From assembly GCF_023195895.1 (NCBI RefSeq), contig NZ_JALPRK010000023.1, positions 1-64,000 of the forward strand: a stretch of 64,000 nt of DNA. The letters are read 5' to 3'. This stretch comes from Paenibacillus mellifer (GTDB taxonomy: Bacteria; Bacillota; Bacilli; Paenibacillales; Paenibacillaceae). The translations under genes were made by a program, and so were the position numbers. Below are positions 28,053 to 36,415 of this stretch, in pieces (position 1 is the first letter of the stretch; each line of letters begins with the position of its first letter). Below the pieces are notes generated by a model. It ran no database searches. It was given only the letters and a program-made list of their open reading frames with translations, and was not told the DNA's origin.

Positions 28053-28955
28053 ATGAAAAAGAACCGTTTGGGTTCCTCTGAATTGTTCGTGAGTGAAATC
28101 GGACTGGGCTGCATGTCGCTGGGAACGGATGAATCGAATGCGATTGCCTTGATCCATGAGGCGCTGGACCGGGGTGTTAACTTTCTCGATACTGCCGATC
28201 TATACGATGCCGGAACTAATGAAGAGATCGTTGGCAAAGCCCTCGAGGGGCGCCGAGATCAAGTCATCTTAGCGACCAAGGTGGGCAACCGCCGGATTCT
28301 CGGACAAGATGGCTGGAGCTGGGATCCGTCCAAGGCGTACATCCTGTCAGCAGCCAAAGACAGCCTGCGCCGACTGGGTACAGACTATATTGATTTGTAT
28401 CAACTGCATGGCGGGACGATCGAGGATCCGATCGACGACACGATTGAAGCGTTTGAACAATTAAAGAAAGAAGGCGTCATCCGGGAGTACGGAATTTCTT
28501 CCATTCGTCCGAACGTGATTCGCGAGTACGTCTCTCGCTCCTCAATCAGCAGCGTCATGAATCAATACAGTATCGTGGATCGGCGCGGTGAAGAAGCTGT
28601 TTTTCCACTGCTTCAAGAGCACCGGATCAGCGTGATCGCCCGGGGACCGTTAGCAAGCGGAGTACTGGCAGCAAACCGCGAACCGGCCAAAGGCGTTCTT
28701 GATTACGAGCTGGATGAATTGCACGACCTTCGTCGGAAGCTGCAGGAGTTGGAGACATCGGAACGGTGCTTAACGCAGCTGGCCATCCGCTATTCGCTTG
28801 CCCATCCGGCGGTGGCCGTGGCCATTCCCGGAGCCAGCTCGCGCGAACAGCTATTGCAGAATCTTGCCGCGGCTGACATTCCTGAGTTAAGCACCGCTGA
28901 GGTTGAACTGATTCGCAGCTTTAGTAAAGCAAATCAATATACGGTGCACCGTTAA
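28053..28955 (+). CDS. Aldo/keto reductase
   Basis: A 300-residue NADPH-dependent aldo/keto reductase with the Asp-Tyr-Lys-His tetrad visible in LDTADLYDAGTNE, ATKVG and YQLHGG, and the C-terminal NADP-binding segment AIPGASSREQL. It resembles general stress/aldehyde-reducing AKRs (YhdN/IolS-like). Starts at the ATG at 28053, eight bases after AAAGGAG; an in-frame TTG two codons upstream is less likely. Monocistronic. Substrate not predictable. Confidence 0.92.
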   Translation: MKKNRLGSSELFVSEIGLGCMSLGTDESNAIALIHEALDRGVNFLDTADLYDAGTNEEIVGKALEGRRDQVILATKVGNRRILGQDGWSWDPSKAYILSAAKDSLRRLGTDYIDLYQLHGGTIEDPIDDTIEAFEQLKKEGVIREYGISSIRPNVIREYVSRSSISSVMNQYSIVDRRGEEAVFPLLQEHRISVIARGPLASGVLAANREPAKGVLDYELDELHDLRRKLQELETSERCLTQLAIRYSLAHPAVAVAIPGASSREQLLQNLAAADIPELSTAEVELIRSFSKANQYTVHR

Positions 28956-28964
28956 TCTATAAAG

Positions 28965-29047
28965 AAAAGCAGGCCATTCCAAGTGAAAGGCACCCTGATG
29001 GTTAAGAACTAACCACAAGATACCATTCACCAAACGGCCTGCTTTTT
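28965..29047 (+). terminator. Bidirectional terminator (AKR / stalk-domain gene)
   Basis: AAAAGCAGGCC (28965-28975) pairs exactly with GGCCTGCTTTT (29037-29047), with a long 61-base interior that contains its own weaker pairing (GGTTA/TAACC). A-run and T-run at the two ends allow use in both directions. Confidence 0.8.
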
Positions 29048-29061
29048 TATGCAGATTTAGG

Positions 29062-30216
29062 TTATTTAACAGGGATCCATTCGATCCCCCAGCCGGAAAC
29101 CAGTTGGGTGAAATCATTGGCTTTCAGATACAGCCGATCCCCAATGACCTTCGAGTTCGAGCGGTCAATTTGAAAGGACTGGGTCCCGGTAGAAACGGTA
29201 TAACGATAGGATTTCATATTGCTCCCTGAACTCCGCTTCACTTCCCAACTCAAACGATCGGAGACGGGGCGAACTGGAATATACAACTCCCGGTCGAGCC
29301 CAAAGAAGACGAACGGCAAAGCGATTTTCGCGCCGTTTAGCGTCAAATTGGCCTCCCCCTCTTGAACGTATTCCAGCGTTTTGACCGGCAGTTGATCGGC
29401 TTCCAGATCGTCCGGTACTTCAGGTGCTTTCGTCGCAGCCGAACCTTGTACTCGATCATAAAACGCTTGAACCTCTTGATCGGTTACGCTTCTAACCTTC
29501 CGAGTACGTACATTGTATAAATGCGTCTTCCGGGTAGGTTCGTTATAAGTTAGCAAGAGTTCTCCCCGCTGTTCGTCATAGCCCAGTAAAGAAGCCAGAA
29601 ATAAACGATGGGTTTCCTGCGTATCGGGATTCATGCGAACGATTTCGTTCTGTTTGGCCGTCTCGCTATACCGCTCCATGAGCAGGGAACCGTCCGGAAG
29701 CCAATAGGTCACTGGCCATACCCCACTGTCGGTGACCTGACGGATAACACCGTTCTGGTTGTTTTTCACGAACATAGCCACCCGCTTGGAATAACCTTCG
29801 AAATAGATCACCTTTCGAATGCCAAACTTGCCGCTTGGGGAGTTCTGATATCCCGTCTTCCCTATCAACCGATCCCCGGCCGTATCCAGGTAGACCTCAC
29901 CGAAAGGCGTCGGAGCTAATCCCTGTGTAAATACACGCACATAGGGACTTCCCTCGCCTCCCCATAACTCGATGACCGTCTCGGGAAGCGCAAACCACGT
30001 CCCCTCCTCTGTCCGTGAGAGGACCTTCCTTTTGGACTGCCCGTCATCTGTCGTCAAGTAGGCATTATAGTAGGCTTCTTTTGTATTCGGGTTCGTATAG
30101 GCATGATAAAACTCCGCCTCTGCGGCAACTGCCGTACTTCTGATCATCGTCCAAGCCAAAGTTGTCGCTAGAACGCCGTAAACCGTCGGCCGAAGCCAGC
30201 TTTTCCTAAGCTTCAT
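29062..30216 (-). CDS. Secreted protein with C-terminal stalk (copper amine oxidase N-like) domain
   Basis: A 384-residue exported protein: signal peptide (residues 1-32, ...VAAEA), a central beta-rich region with repeated strand patterns that looks like a WD40/propeller-like fold, and a C-terminal segment (IYIPVRPVSDRLSWEVKRSSG ... LYLKANDFTQLVSGWGIEW) typical of the copper-amine-oxidase N-terminal-like 'stalk' domain common in Paenibacillus surface proteins. Third gene after an ECF sigma factor and its anti-sigma-like partner, so it may be an effector or accessory of that envelope-stress system. Specific function unknown. Confidence 0.72.
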   Translation of the reverse strand: MKLRKSWLRPTVYGVLATTLAWTMIRSTAVAAEAEFYHAYTNPNTKEAYYNAYLTTDDGQSKRKVLSRTEEGTWFALPETVIELWGGEGSPYVRVFTQGLAPTPFGEVYLDTAGDRLIGKTGYQNSPSGKFGIRKVIYFEGYSKRVAMFVKNNQNGVIRQVTDSGVWPVTYWLPDGSLLMERYSETAKQNEIVRMNPDTQETHRLFLASLLGYDEQRGELLLTYNEPTRKTHLYNVRTRKVRSVTDQEVQAFYDRVQGSAATKAPEVPDDLEADQLPVKTLEYVQEGEANLTLNGAKIALPFVFFGLDRELYIPVRPVSDRLSWEVKRSSGSNMKSYRYTVSTGTQSFQIDRSNSKVIGDRLYLKANDFTQLVSGWGIEWIPVK

Positions 30217-30284
30217 CTTTGTTCCCCTTTCCCTCTCCCATTCTATTTAGTATAGACGACGAATCCAAGGGAAAGTTACGACAT

Positions 30285-31259
30285 TTACAGGCCACTACGG
30301 ATTAATTCACCTGCCAAGCGGAGCAATTCTTCTTTCGAAAGCCGATGACCGCCATAAGTGGTTAACATAAAGTAAGCATCCTGCTTCTCGTTATACCAAC
30401 TCAGGTAATGGTAGTTTACTTCTTTCCGGTCTACATCGTTGTATACCACGGTCCGCCCTTCTACCTGAAACGGTTCCGTCCGATTCTCCGGCTCCTGATA
30501 GACCGTCATATCTCCCCCATGCAGCAGGTTCACACTTAGCCCGATATGAGCCGTATCCAGAGTATAAACGCCATAGACGGAAGCCGCCTCATTCCATGGA
30601 ACCGTTTGGCTAAACACCCGTTGTCCCTTCGCCCCCTCCGCCTCTGTGATTAGTTCATGCAATACCTTTTGATAATATGGTGACGTACTCAGTTGCTGAG
30701 AGATGGGATACAAATAAGGCCACACCGTTCCGTATTCGAGCGGATAATCGGCTACGGTTTCCGGCAATAGCGGTACGCCAGTTCGTTTCATTTCTTGCAG
30801 AAACATTGAGTACGAAGTCCACCGTTTTTCTTTATAGGCGAATTGGAGTTTATTCCCCATGTTGGAAGAAGCATTGGTCGGAGCCTCTTTAACATAGTAC
30901 GCAATCAACTCCCCGGACTTGGCCTTTTTCAGCGCTTGCTGCTCGAAGTTATTGTTCGACACAGGTTCCGGTCGACGTTCCGGTGCCGCATACTGAACTT
31001 TGACTTCTCCCGCTGTATTACGTATTTGAATAAACTCCGAGGTTGCATATGCGGTGACGGAAATCAGCATTAGCGTGAGCAGCCCGGCAACTGCCCCCGT
31101 TGGACTCAGAAGCTTCCAGACTAACCGCTTTCGGCCCGGCTTCTCCTCCCGAATCTGTTCCATTACCCGCTGTGTTACCTCGATTTTTGGAAACGCGTCC
31201 ATCCGGCTTGCGGCTTGAATCAGGCTTTCGAGTTCATGACGTTCTCCGTCTCGTGACAT
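30285..31259 (-). CDS. Putative membrane-anchored anti-sigma factor
   Basis: A 324-residue protein with a short cytoplasmic N terminus (about 50 residues), one transmembrane helix (GAVAGLLTLMLISVTAYA) and a large extracellular domain. The gene overlaps the 3' end of an ECF sigma gene by 40 bases, yet its own ribosome site GAAGGAGGAAATGGG is excellent, so the overlap is real and suggests coupled translation. Gene order and topology argue for an anti-sigma factor with an external sensor domain, but the zinc-binding HxxxCxxC motif of ZAS-type anti-sigmas is absent. Role inferred from context. Confidence 0.7.
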   Translation of the reverse strand: MSRDGERHELESLIQAASRMDAFPKIEVTQRVMEQIREEKPGRKRLVWKLLSPTGAVAGLLTLMLISVTAYATSEFIQIRNTAGEVKVQYAAPERRPEPVSNNNFEQQALKKAKSGELIAYYVKEAPTNASSNMGNKLQFAYKEKRWTSYSMFLQEMKRTGVPLLPETVADYPLEYGTVWPYLYPISQQLSTSPYYQKVLHELITEAEGAKGQRVFSQTVPWNEAASVYGVYTLDTAHIGLSVNLLHGGDMTVYQEPENRTEPFQVEGRTVVYNDVDRKEVNYHYLSWYNEKQDAYFMLTTYGGHRLSKEELLRLAGELIRSGL

Positions 31260-31846
31260 CCCATTTCCTCCTTCTCCTGTTCCATGATCAAAGCCGTTTG
31301 CAGCTTACGTTGAATTCGCTTCATTCGTTTATGTAACGCATTAGGGCTGACCAACAAGATTTCACTTATTTCAGCAAAAGAACGCTGCTCTATTACGCGC
31401 AGAACCACCATGTTCCTTTCCTCCGGCGTTAGTCGCTGCAAAGCTTGTTCGATCGGGTAGCTGTATAATCGCCCAAGGATCTCCTGCTCTACACTTGCTG
31501 TGGTCAGGTCCGGCTTGAACAGTCTTAGCCATTGCCGATGCATACGTTCTTTCCGAAGCAAGTTATAACAATGGTTCATCGCGATCCGGTACAGCCACGC
31601 GGAGAAACTGACCTGAGGCTTGTAGCTGTGAATGGAGCGGTAAGCCTTCACAAAAATATCCTGAACCGCATCCTCCGCATCGTAACGATTGCCGAGCAGT
31701 CGGCAGCAATAGCGGAAGATCTGCTGCTGGAAATGATCCACGATCAGCGCAAACCGTTCCCTGTCTCCTTGTTGAACACGGACAATTATCGTTTCGATGT
31801 TATTGCTATCTCGTTCTTGTTCCCGTTCCGTTTCGAACACCTCCAT
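31220..31846 (-). CDS. ECF-type RNA polymerase sigma factor
   Basis: A 208-residue sigma-70 family protein with only regions 2 and 4. Region 2: YDAEDAVQDIFVKAYRSIHSY...FSAWLYRIAMNHCYNLLRKER. Region 4: ALQRLTPEERNMVVLRVIEQRSFAEISEILLVSPNALHKRMKRIQRKL. The N terminus (residues 1-20) is charged and family-atypical. First gene of a three-gene operon with a putative anti-sigma factor and a secreted stalk-domain protein; the set looks like a cell-envelope response. The ribosome site before ATG 31846 is weak. Confidence 0.9.
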   Translation of the reverse strand: MEVFETEREQERDSNNIETIIVRVQQGDRERFALIVDHFQQQIFRYCCRLLGNRYDAEDAVQDIFVKAYRSIHSYKPQVSFSAWLYRIAMNHCYNLLRKERMHRQWLRLFKPDLTTASVEQEILGRLYSYPIEQALQRLTPEERNMVVLRVIEQRSFAEISEILLVSPNALHKRMKRIQRKLQTALIMEQEKEEMGCHETENVMNSKA

Positions 31847-31985
31847 GCTCTTACTACACTATATAACATATGTCTTTCTGCAAAAGTGCCTCATGGACAC
31901 AAACAATTCTCCAACATACAACCCATGAACGGGAGACATACTACTCACGAGCAAGCCAATATGACGAAGCAAAGGAGATATCTTC

Positions 31986-32492
31986 ATGGGTGTGTTAGAC
32001 GGCAATCCGAAGCACGAGCCGATGCATTACGGTGAAATTTTTACCATTTGGGAGAGCTCGATGGCGGCCAAGATGATCTTGTCCTGCTACCAGCTATTCA
32101 CGTATCATGCCGGTGACAAAGATTTGAAAGAGATTCTAAAGGATTTGATGGATCAAGCCAAGCTGGAAATCAAGGAATTGGACAAGTTGTTAACGGACAA
32201 TGGGATCACTCCTTCCCCGATGTTGCCGGAACGGCCTGAAGCGAAGTTGGAGGATATCCCGCCGGGCGCCCGTTTTGCCGATGCGGAGATCGGGGCGAAG
32301 ATTGCTATGGATACCGCCGCTTCATTAGCGGGCTGCAGCGGAGCCATGGGGTTGTCGATCCGGGAGGATATCGGGGCGTTGTTTGCGAAATACCATGCCG
32401 CTAAAACGGCCTTGGCTTTAAGAATTTTGCGCATGAGCAAAGACAAAGGCTGGCTGATTCCTCCGCCGTTGCTAGTCAAGAAACCTGAGTAG
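31986..32492 (+). CDS. DUF3231 protein (CotF-like ferritin fold)
   Basis: A 168-residue helical protein matching DUF3231, a domain related to spore coat protein CotF and predicted to be a four-helix bundle. Many spore-formers have several copies with one or two repeats; this one has a single unit. AAAGGAG ribosome site eight bases before the ATG. Next to sulfolactate biosynthesis genes, which are also spore-linked in Bacillus, so a sporulation role is likely but not shown. No metal-binding motif is evident. Confidence 0.8.
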   Translation: MGVLDGNPKHEPMHYGEIFTIWESSMAAKMILSCYQLFTYHAGDKDLKEILKDLMDQAKLEIKELDKLLTDNGITPSPMLPERPEAKLEDIPPGARFADAEIGAKIAMDTAASLAGCSGAMGLSIREDIGALFAKYHAAKTALALRILRMSKDKGWLIPPPLLVKKPE

Positions 32493-32503
32493 AAACAAAA
32501 ATG

Positions 32504-32534
32504 AAGGGAGAATCCTTTGCTGCGATTCTCCCTT
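32504..32534 (+). terminator. Terminator between DUF3231 and comB
   Basis: Perfect 11-bp arms AAGGGAGAATC (32504-32514) and GATTCTCCCTT (32524-32534) followed by AATTTA. The stop codon of the convergent comB gene overlaps its right arm, so it may serve both genes. Confidence 0.78.
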
Positions 32535-33228
32535 AATTTACGTCTTCCCGTTCAATGACCGGGATCCCGCCGCGGATAGCCACCTTCATGACGAATTCCG
32601 TAGATCGCTCCCGCAGGCACAACTCCATATCTTCGGGTAGAAACGCAGGTTGCTCCGGATCGAAAAATTTGGCCGCTGCCGCCGATGCGCGTATCCGCTC
32701 CAAAGTTTGCGCCGCCGTTGGTCTACTGTCTCCGCTTAAGATCCCTGCGATGTATTCCGCGCAGGCTAGATCATCATCCCCCGTCGGATGTGAAGCGATC
32801 AAATGCAGTGACAGTTCGGGGCCCGAGCCCATGAGTCGGTTTTTGATCCAAGCCGCCGTCGTAGCCGCATTGGAAAACCCCGTTACAAATATGTGCTTGG
32901 CATTTAAGGAGTTCAAAGTGGCTTCCACGCCATTCGTTGTTTTTTGAATTAGCGTCTTTCCGGCAAGGTCTGTTTGCGCGATCCGAGCCGGCGAATTATC
33001 CAAATCAAAACCCGGAATAGGCAAGCCACTGATTTCTCCCGCTAGCAAGGACTCGGGATGATTCTGTTTGAAGCGAAACGCCTCTTCCAGCGATCCGGCT
33101 AATATAATCCTTTCAGCTCCCCGAATAAAAGCGTAATGCGCGACCGTAAAGGCCCGGATCACATCGATCACCACATGGACCTCCGCATCAACCAACCTAT
33201 GGTTGTTGCCCTGAACGATTTGGATCAT
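32533..33228 (-). CDS. comB: 2-phosphosulfolactate phosphatase
   Basis: A 231-residue ComB-family phosphatase, which converts 2-phosphosulfolactate to 3-sulfolactate using Mg2+. Family motifs are visible: VVIDVIRAFT near residue 20 and QKTTNGVEATLNS near residue 95. In Bacillus the orthologue YitC, with YitD (ComA), makes the sulfolactate stored in spores. Here it is divergent from an MFS transporter gene and comA lies 1.5 kb away on the other strand, so the pathway genes are split across a shared intergenic control region. Coenzyme M itself is not expected. Confidence 0.88.
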   Translation of the reverse strand: MIQIVQGNNHRLVDAEVHVVIDVIRAFTVAHYAFIRGAERIILAGSLEEAFRFKQNHPESLLAGEISGLPIPGFDLDNSPARIAQTDLAGKTLIQKTTNGVEATLNSLNAKHIFVTGFSNAATTAAWIKNRLMGSGPELSLHLIASHPTGDDDLACAEYIAGILSGDSRPTAAQTLERIRASAAAAKFFDPEQPAFLPEDMELCLRERSTEFVMKVAIRGGIPVIEREDVN

Positions 33229-33379
33229 GTTTTCCCTACCCTTCTGCGAATTACATTACCAGCTTATGCCTGTTGGGTGGGAAACCGTGCGTATGGATGC
33301 ATACCCAATTTCCGAATGACAAATAATGAACGTATTCGTAATCATTAGGTTTCGATTTCAATCCTGAGGAGCTAAACCC

Positions 33380-34690
33380 ATGAATAACACCAAAACGCGG
33401 AAAAAGCTGCAAATCACATTTCAAAGCGACATTTCGTTCCCCGAGGAGGAGTCGGCTGGCCGATCCAAGGAGAAGGCGGAAGCCTCGGAGCAAAGCGGAT
33501 CCAAAGGCCGGATATGGGAGTTTATGGCTATCGCGACGATCCCCATTGTGCTGGTGTTCGGCAATTCAATGCTAGTGCCTGTCCTTCCGGAAATGCAACG
33601 TCAACTAGAAATCAGTAAATTTCAGAGCAGCTTGATTATTTCCCTCTTCTCCTTGGCCGCTGGACTATTCATCCCGGTGATCGGTTATCTGTCCGACCGG
33701 TTTGGTCGTAAGAAAATCATCATTCCCGCGTTAATCGTTTATGGTGGCGCCGGGGTATTAGCCGGTTTCGGAGCCATTTGGAACTCCTATGCCGTTATAA
33801 TCGCAGCACGGGCCATTCAGGGCATGGCGGCAGCAGGAACAGCACCTATCGCTATGGCGCTGGTGGGTGATTTGTATAAAGGCGGGACAGAAAGTAAAGC
33901 TCTGGGATTGATTGAAGCATCCAACGGCGTCGGCAAAGTGCTTAGCCCCATTATCGGTTCGTTGCTGGTGCTGATCGTTTGGTACGCTTCTTTTTTCGCG
34001 TTTCCCGTATTCTGCGCTTTATCGCTGCTTGCCGTTATGTTTCTGATCAAGGAACCCAAATTGGGCGAGAAACAACCGTTAAAGTCCTACATCCATAAAA
34101 TCGGACAAATTTTCCGTAAAAAAGGGAGTTGGTTGATCACCTCCTTCTTTGCCGGATCGTTGGGACTGTTTATTTTATTCGGGGTTTTGTTTTACTTGTC
34201 CAATACCTTGGAGGAAGCTCCCTACAATATTGACGGAGTCCTCAAAGGCGCTGTATTGGCCATCCCCCTGCTCGGCATGGTCATTACTTCCTATACGACA
34301 GGCAGCCTGATTAAGAAGAAAGGACTGTTGATCCGCTGGCTGATGAACATCGGGCTGATCATGATGACACTGGCGCTGGCGGCGACGATATTTTTCTTCA
34401 AGAACATTTATGTATTTATCGGCTTGCTGACGGTCAGCAGCATTGGGACCGGCCTGCTTCTGCCTTGCTTGAATACGATGATTACCGGCGCGGTGCAAAA
34501 GAGCGAACGCGGGATGATTACGTCTCTGTATAATAGCCTGCGGTTTTTAGGCGTTGCCTTTGGTCCGCCCCTGTTCGGGTGGATGATGGACATTTCCGAC
34601 CGAGTCGTGTTTATCACCGTGTCCAGCTTATCCCTGGTCACCCTTGGACTGGTCTTTTTCATGATCAAACCTCCTCGTCAAATTAGTTGA
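33380..34690 (+). CDS. MFS transporter, YitG/Bmr-like
   Basis: A 436-residue major-facilitator protein with a 40-residue hydrophilic N-terminal tail and 12 predicted helices. The loop-2/3 motif GYLSDRFGRKK is present, and the 11th-helix region (GMITSLYNSLRFLGVAFGPPLFGW) is typical of DHA1 drug/metabolite exporters. It is bracketed by comB and comA, as YitG is in Bacillus, which suggests transport of sulfolactate or a related metabolite; drug efflux remains an alternative. GAGGAG ribosome site. Confidence 0.8.
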   Translation: MNNTKTRKKLQITFQSDISFPEEESAGRSKEKAEASEQSGSKGRIWEFMAIATIPIVLVFGNSMLVPVLPEMQRQLEISKFQSSLIISLFSLAAGLFIPVIGYLSDRFGRKKIIIPALIVYGGAGVLAGFGAIWNSYAVIIAARAIQGMAAAGTAPIAMALVGDLYKGGTESKALGLIEASNGVGKVLSPIIGSLLVLIVWYASFFAFPVFCALSLLAVMFLIKEPKLGEKQPLKSYIHKIGQIFRKKGSWLITSFFAGSLGLFILFGVLFYLSNTLEEAPYNIDGVLKGAVLAIPLLGMVITSYTTGSLIKKKGLLIRWLMNIGLIMMTLALAATIFFFKNIYVFIGLLTVSSIGTGLLLPCLNTMITGAVQKSERGMITSLYNSLRFLGVAFGPPLFGWMMDISDRVVFITVSSLSLVTLGLVFFMIKPPRQIS

Positions 34691-34801
34691 TCTCCCTCCA
34701 ATATTTGTTAATTCCATGGGCACCTGCTGCGATGAATTCGCATATGATGCCTATGTCATCGGTGAAACGATAAGTTAACAAGGAAACGAGGAGATTCCAG
34801 T

Positions 34802-35665
34802 ATGAAGAGTACCTTACGTGCCGTCTGGCCTGCCGAGTTGTTTGATCCGAGCGGACTTCGTCAGACCATCGAACCGGAAGGAAGCTTGCCCGAGCTGCAG
34901 GTTACCGGTTCGGGTCTAACGATGGTGATCGATAAAGGACTCGGGCGGACCGCCTTCATGGATTTCATTGAACTGGCCGCGGGTTACGTAAACTGCATCA
35001 AATTTGGTTTTGGAACCGCTCCGCTCTACAGTACGGAGCTATTGATGTACAAGATTAACCTAGCCAAGCAACAAGGAATCATGGTGATGCCTGGCGGGAC
35101 GCTGCTTGAGACGGCGGTTCAGCAGGAGGTTGTCCCTGACTTCTTCAATACGATCTGCCGGCTTGGGTTCAACGGCATCGAAGTGTCCGACGGTACGATC
35201 GAGTTGCCCCGTAAACGCCGTACTGAGCTGATCCAAGAAGGGAAAAGCCGAGGGCTTCGGGTTGTCACCGAATTTGGCAAGAAATTATCCGGTTCCCTTA
35301 TCGATGCCACTCACTTGGCGGAGACCCAGGAAGCCGATCTCGAAGCCGGAGCTGAGCTGATGACCGTGGAAGCACGCGAGTCAGGGATGGGAGTCGGCAT
35401 TTTCGATGATCATGGCGAATGCCGCCAGGATATATTGGACAATATCCTCAAATTCGTACCCGATTCAACCAGGCTGATGTGGGAAGCCCCGCTGAAACAC
35501 CAGCAAGTCCTGCTGCTTCGCAAATTTGGCGCAGGCGTGCATCTAGGCAATATCCAGCCGCAGGATATTCTGTCTCTTGAAACGATGCGGCGGGGACTCC
35601 GTCAGGATACGTTCGAATTCGGCCTCCGGCAGAAGCCTGCTGAAGAGTGTATCTATGTGATTTAA
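34802..35665 (+). CDS. comA: Phosphosulfolactate synthase
   Basis: A 287-residue ComA-family TIM-barrel enzyme that adds sulfite to phosphoenolpyruvate to give 2-phosphosulfolactate. Family features include MVIDKGLG near residue 41, YVNCIKFGFGT near 62, MPGGTLLETA near 98 and FNGIEVSDGTIELP near 123. It follows the MFS gene by 111 bases with its own GAGGAGA ribosome site. With comB it completes sulfolactate formation, a spore-core solute route in Bacillus. Confidence 0.9.
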   Translation: MKSTLRAVWPAELFDPSGLRQTIEPEGSLPELQVTGSGLTMVIDKGLGRTAFMDFIELAAGYVNCIKFGFGTAPLYSTELLMYKINLAKQQGIMVMPGGTLLETAVQQEVVPDFFNTICRLGFNGIEVSDGTIELPRKRRTELIQEGKSRGLRVVTEFGKKLSGSLIDATHLAETQEADLEAGAELMTVEARESGMGVGIFDDHGECRQDILDNILKFVPDSTRLMWEAPLKHQQVLLLRKFGAGVHLGNIQPQDILSLETMRRGLRQDTFEFGLRQKPAEECIYVI

Positions 35666-35668
35666 CAC

Positions 35669-35712
35669 AAAAATAATCGGCCAGGTAGAGTCTCACCTGG
35701 CCGATTATTTTT
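35669..35712 (+). terminator. Terminator after comA
   Basis: An 18-bp perfect stem (35669-35686 with 35695-35712) closed by an eight-base loop, ending in TTTTT. Very strong; the A-run on the left makes it usable from the other strand too. Confidence 0.95.
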
Positions 35713-35730
35713 GCTTAGTTGCCCAAGTTT

Positions 35731-35912
35731 TATAACATTCCGGCAATACAACGCTCCTTAGTCTAATCTGGGTTAGGAATGTTGTAGAGAAAGTGCAACA
35801 TTTCCGCATCGCAGGTTAGTTTGTGGGTGTAAATGTTGCAGTAAATGCAACATTTCACCTCCACAGACCCGTTTCACCACCCAAATCCTGCACGAATTGC
35901 AACATTTCCGCG
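35731..35912. repeat. Intergenic cluster of TGCAACATTTCC-type hairpin repeats
   Basis: Within the 299-base gap 35666-35964 the motif TGCAACATTTC or its complement recurs: AATGTTGTA...TGCAACATT (35778-35803), a perfect hairpin AAATGTTGCA-GTAAA-TGCAACATTT (35831-35855) and a half unit TTGCAACATTTCC (35897-35909), with a degenerate copy near 35731. A closely related perfect hairpin occurs at 55331-55355. No ORF is seen here. This looks like a small dispersed palindromic repeat family; function unknown. Confidence 0.7.
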
Positions 35913-35964
35913 ATCTGATCCACTTACTTCTGGGACGACGAATCCCTTTCCATTTCTCAAGGAG

Positions 35965-36378
35965 TTAGAACAACAACCGTTCCTCCTCCTGACTATGAAT
36001 TTCATTAATCTCTAACAAGGCATACAGCTTATGGAGAATCACCTTACTGAAACCACTAGTCTCCCGCAAATGGCGGATGTTTTTCACCACAATTCTCATC
36101 AGCTCATGATCCCGTTTCAATTGCAGAACCGTTTCCTGCAACGCCGAATACTTCTCAACGACTTCCTGATAGAAACCGTCCTCTTCTGCATCCGCGTGGC
36201 TCAGAATCCGCGACTCCCAGTATTCCAGCAATTCTTCCGTTGCCTGATCCGCCATCTCCAAATCCCCACTTGCGAACAGACCTTCAACTTCCTCCGTTTT
36301 CGACAGCGCTCCTGCCAGACCTCCGGCGTGAATGGCTTGATGAGCATGTCGTTGCCGTAAAGATGGACCAACTGGCAT
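35965..36378 (-). CDS. Hemerythrin-like HHE-domain protein
   Basis: A 137-residue helical protein with His/Glu positions of an HHE cation-binding domain: RHAHQAIHAGG near the start, ILSHADAEEDGFY, LKRDHELMR and NEIHSQEEERLLF at the end. The start at 36378 is fixed by GGGGGAGGGGAG three bases upstream. It follows narK by 37 bases and is likely co-transcribed with it. Such proteins bind a di-iron centre and can handle oxygen, nitric oxide or iron repair; nitrosative protection fits nitrate respiration, but this is inference. Confidence 0.72.
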   Translation of the reverse strand: MPVGPSLRQRHAHQAIHAGGLAGALSKTEEVEGLFASGDLEMADQATEELLEYWESRILSHADAEEDGFYQEVVEKYSALQETVLQLKRDHELMRIVVKNIRHLRETSGFSKVILHKLYALLEINEIHSQEEERLLF

Positions 36379-36415
36379 AATCTCCCCTCCCCCTAATACT
36401 AATCCAATCCATATC

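Noticed and set aside
34691..34801. Sporulation sigma-factor promoter before comA
   Set aside because: Partial matches to sigma E and sigma G elements exist but none has both boxes with proper spacing, so it was not listed as a feature.
35731..35912. Possible CRISPR array
   Set aside because: The repeated units are palindromic, unevenly spaced, of variable length and mixed orientation, and no cas gene is nearby.
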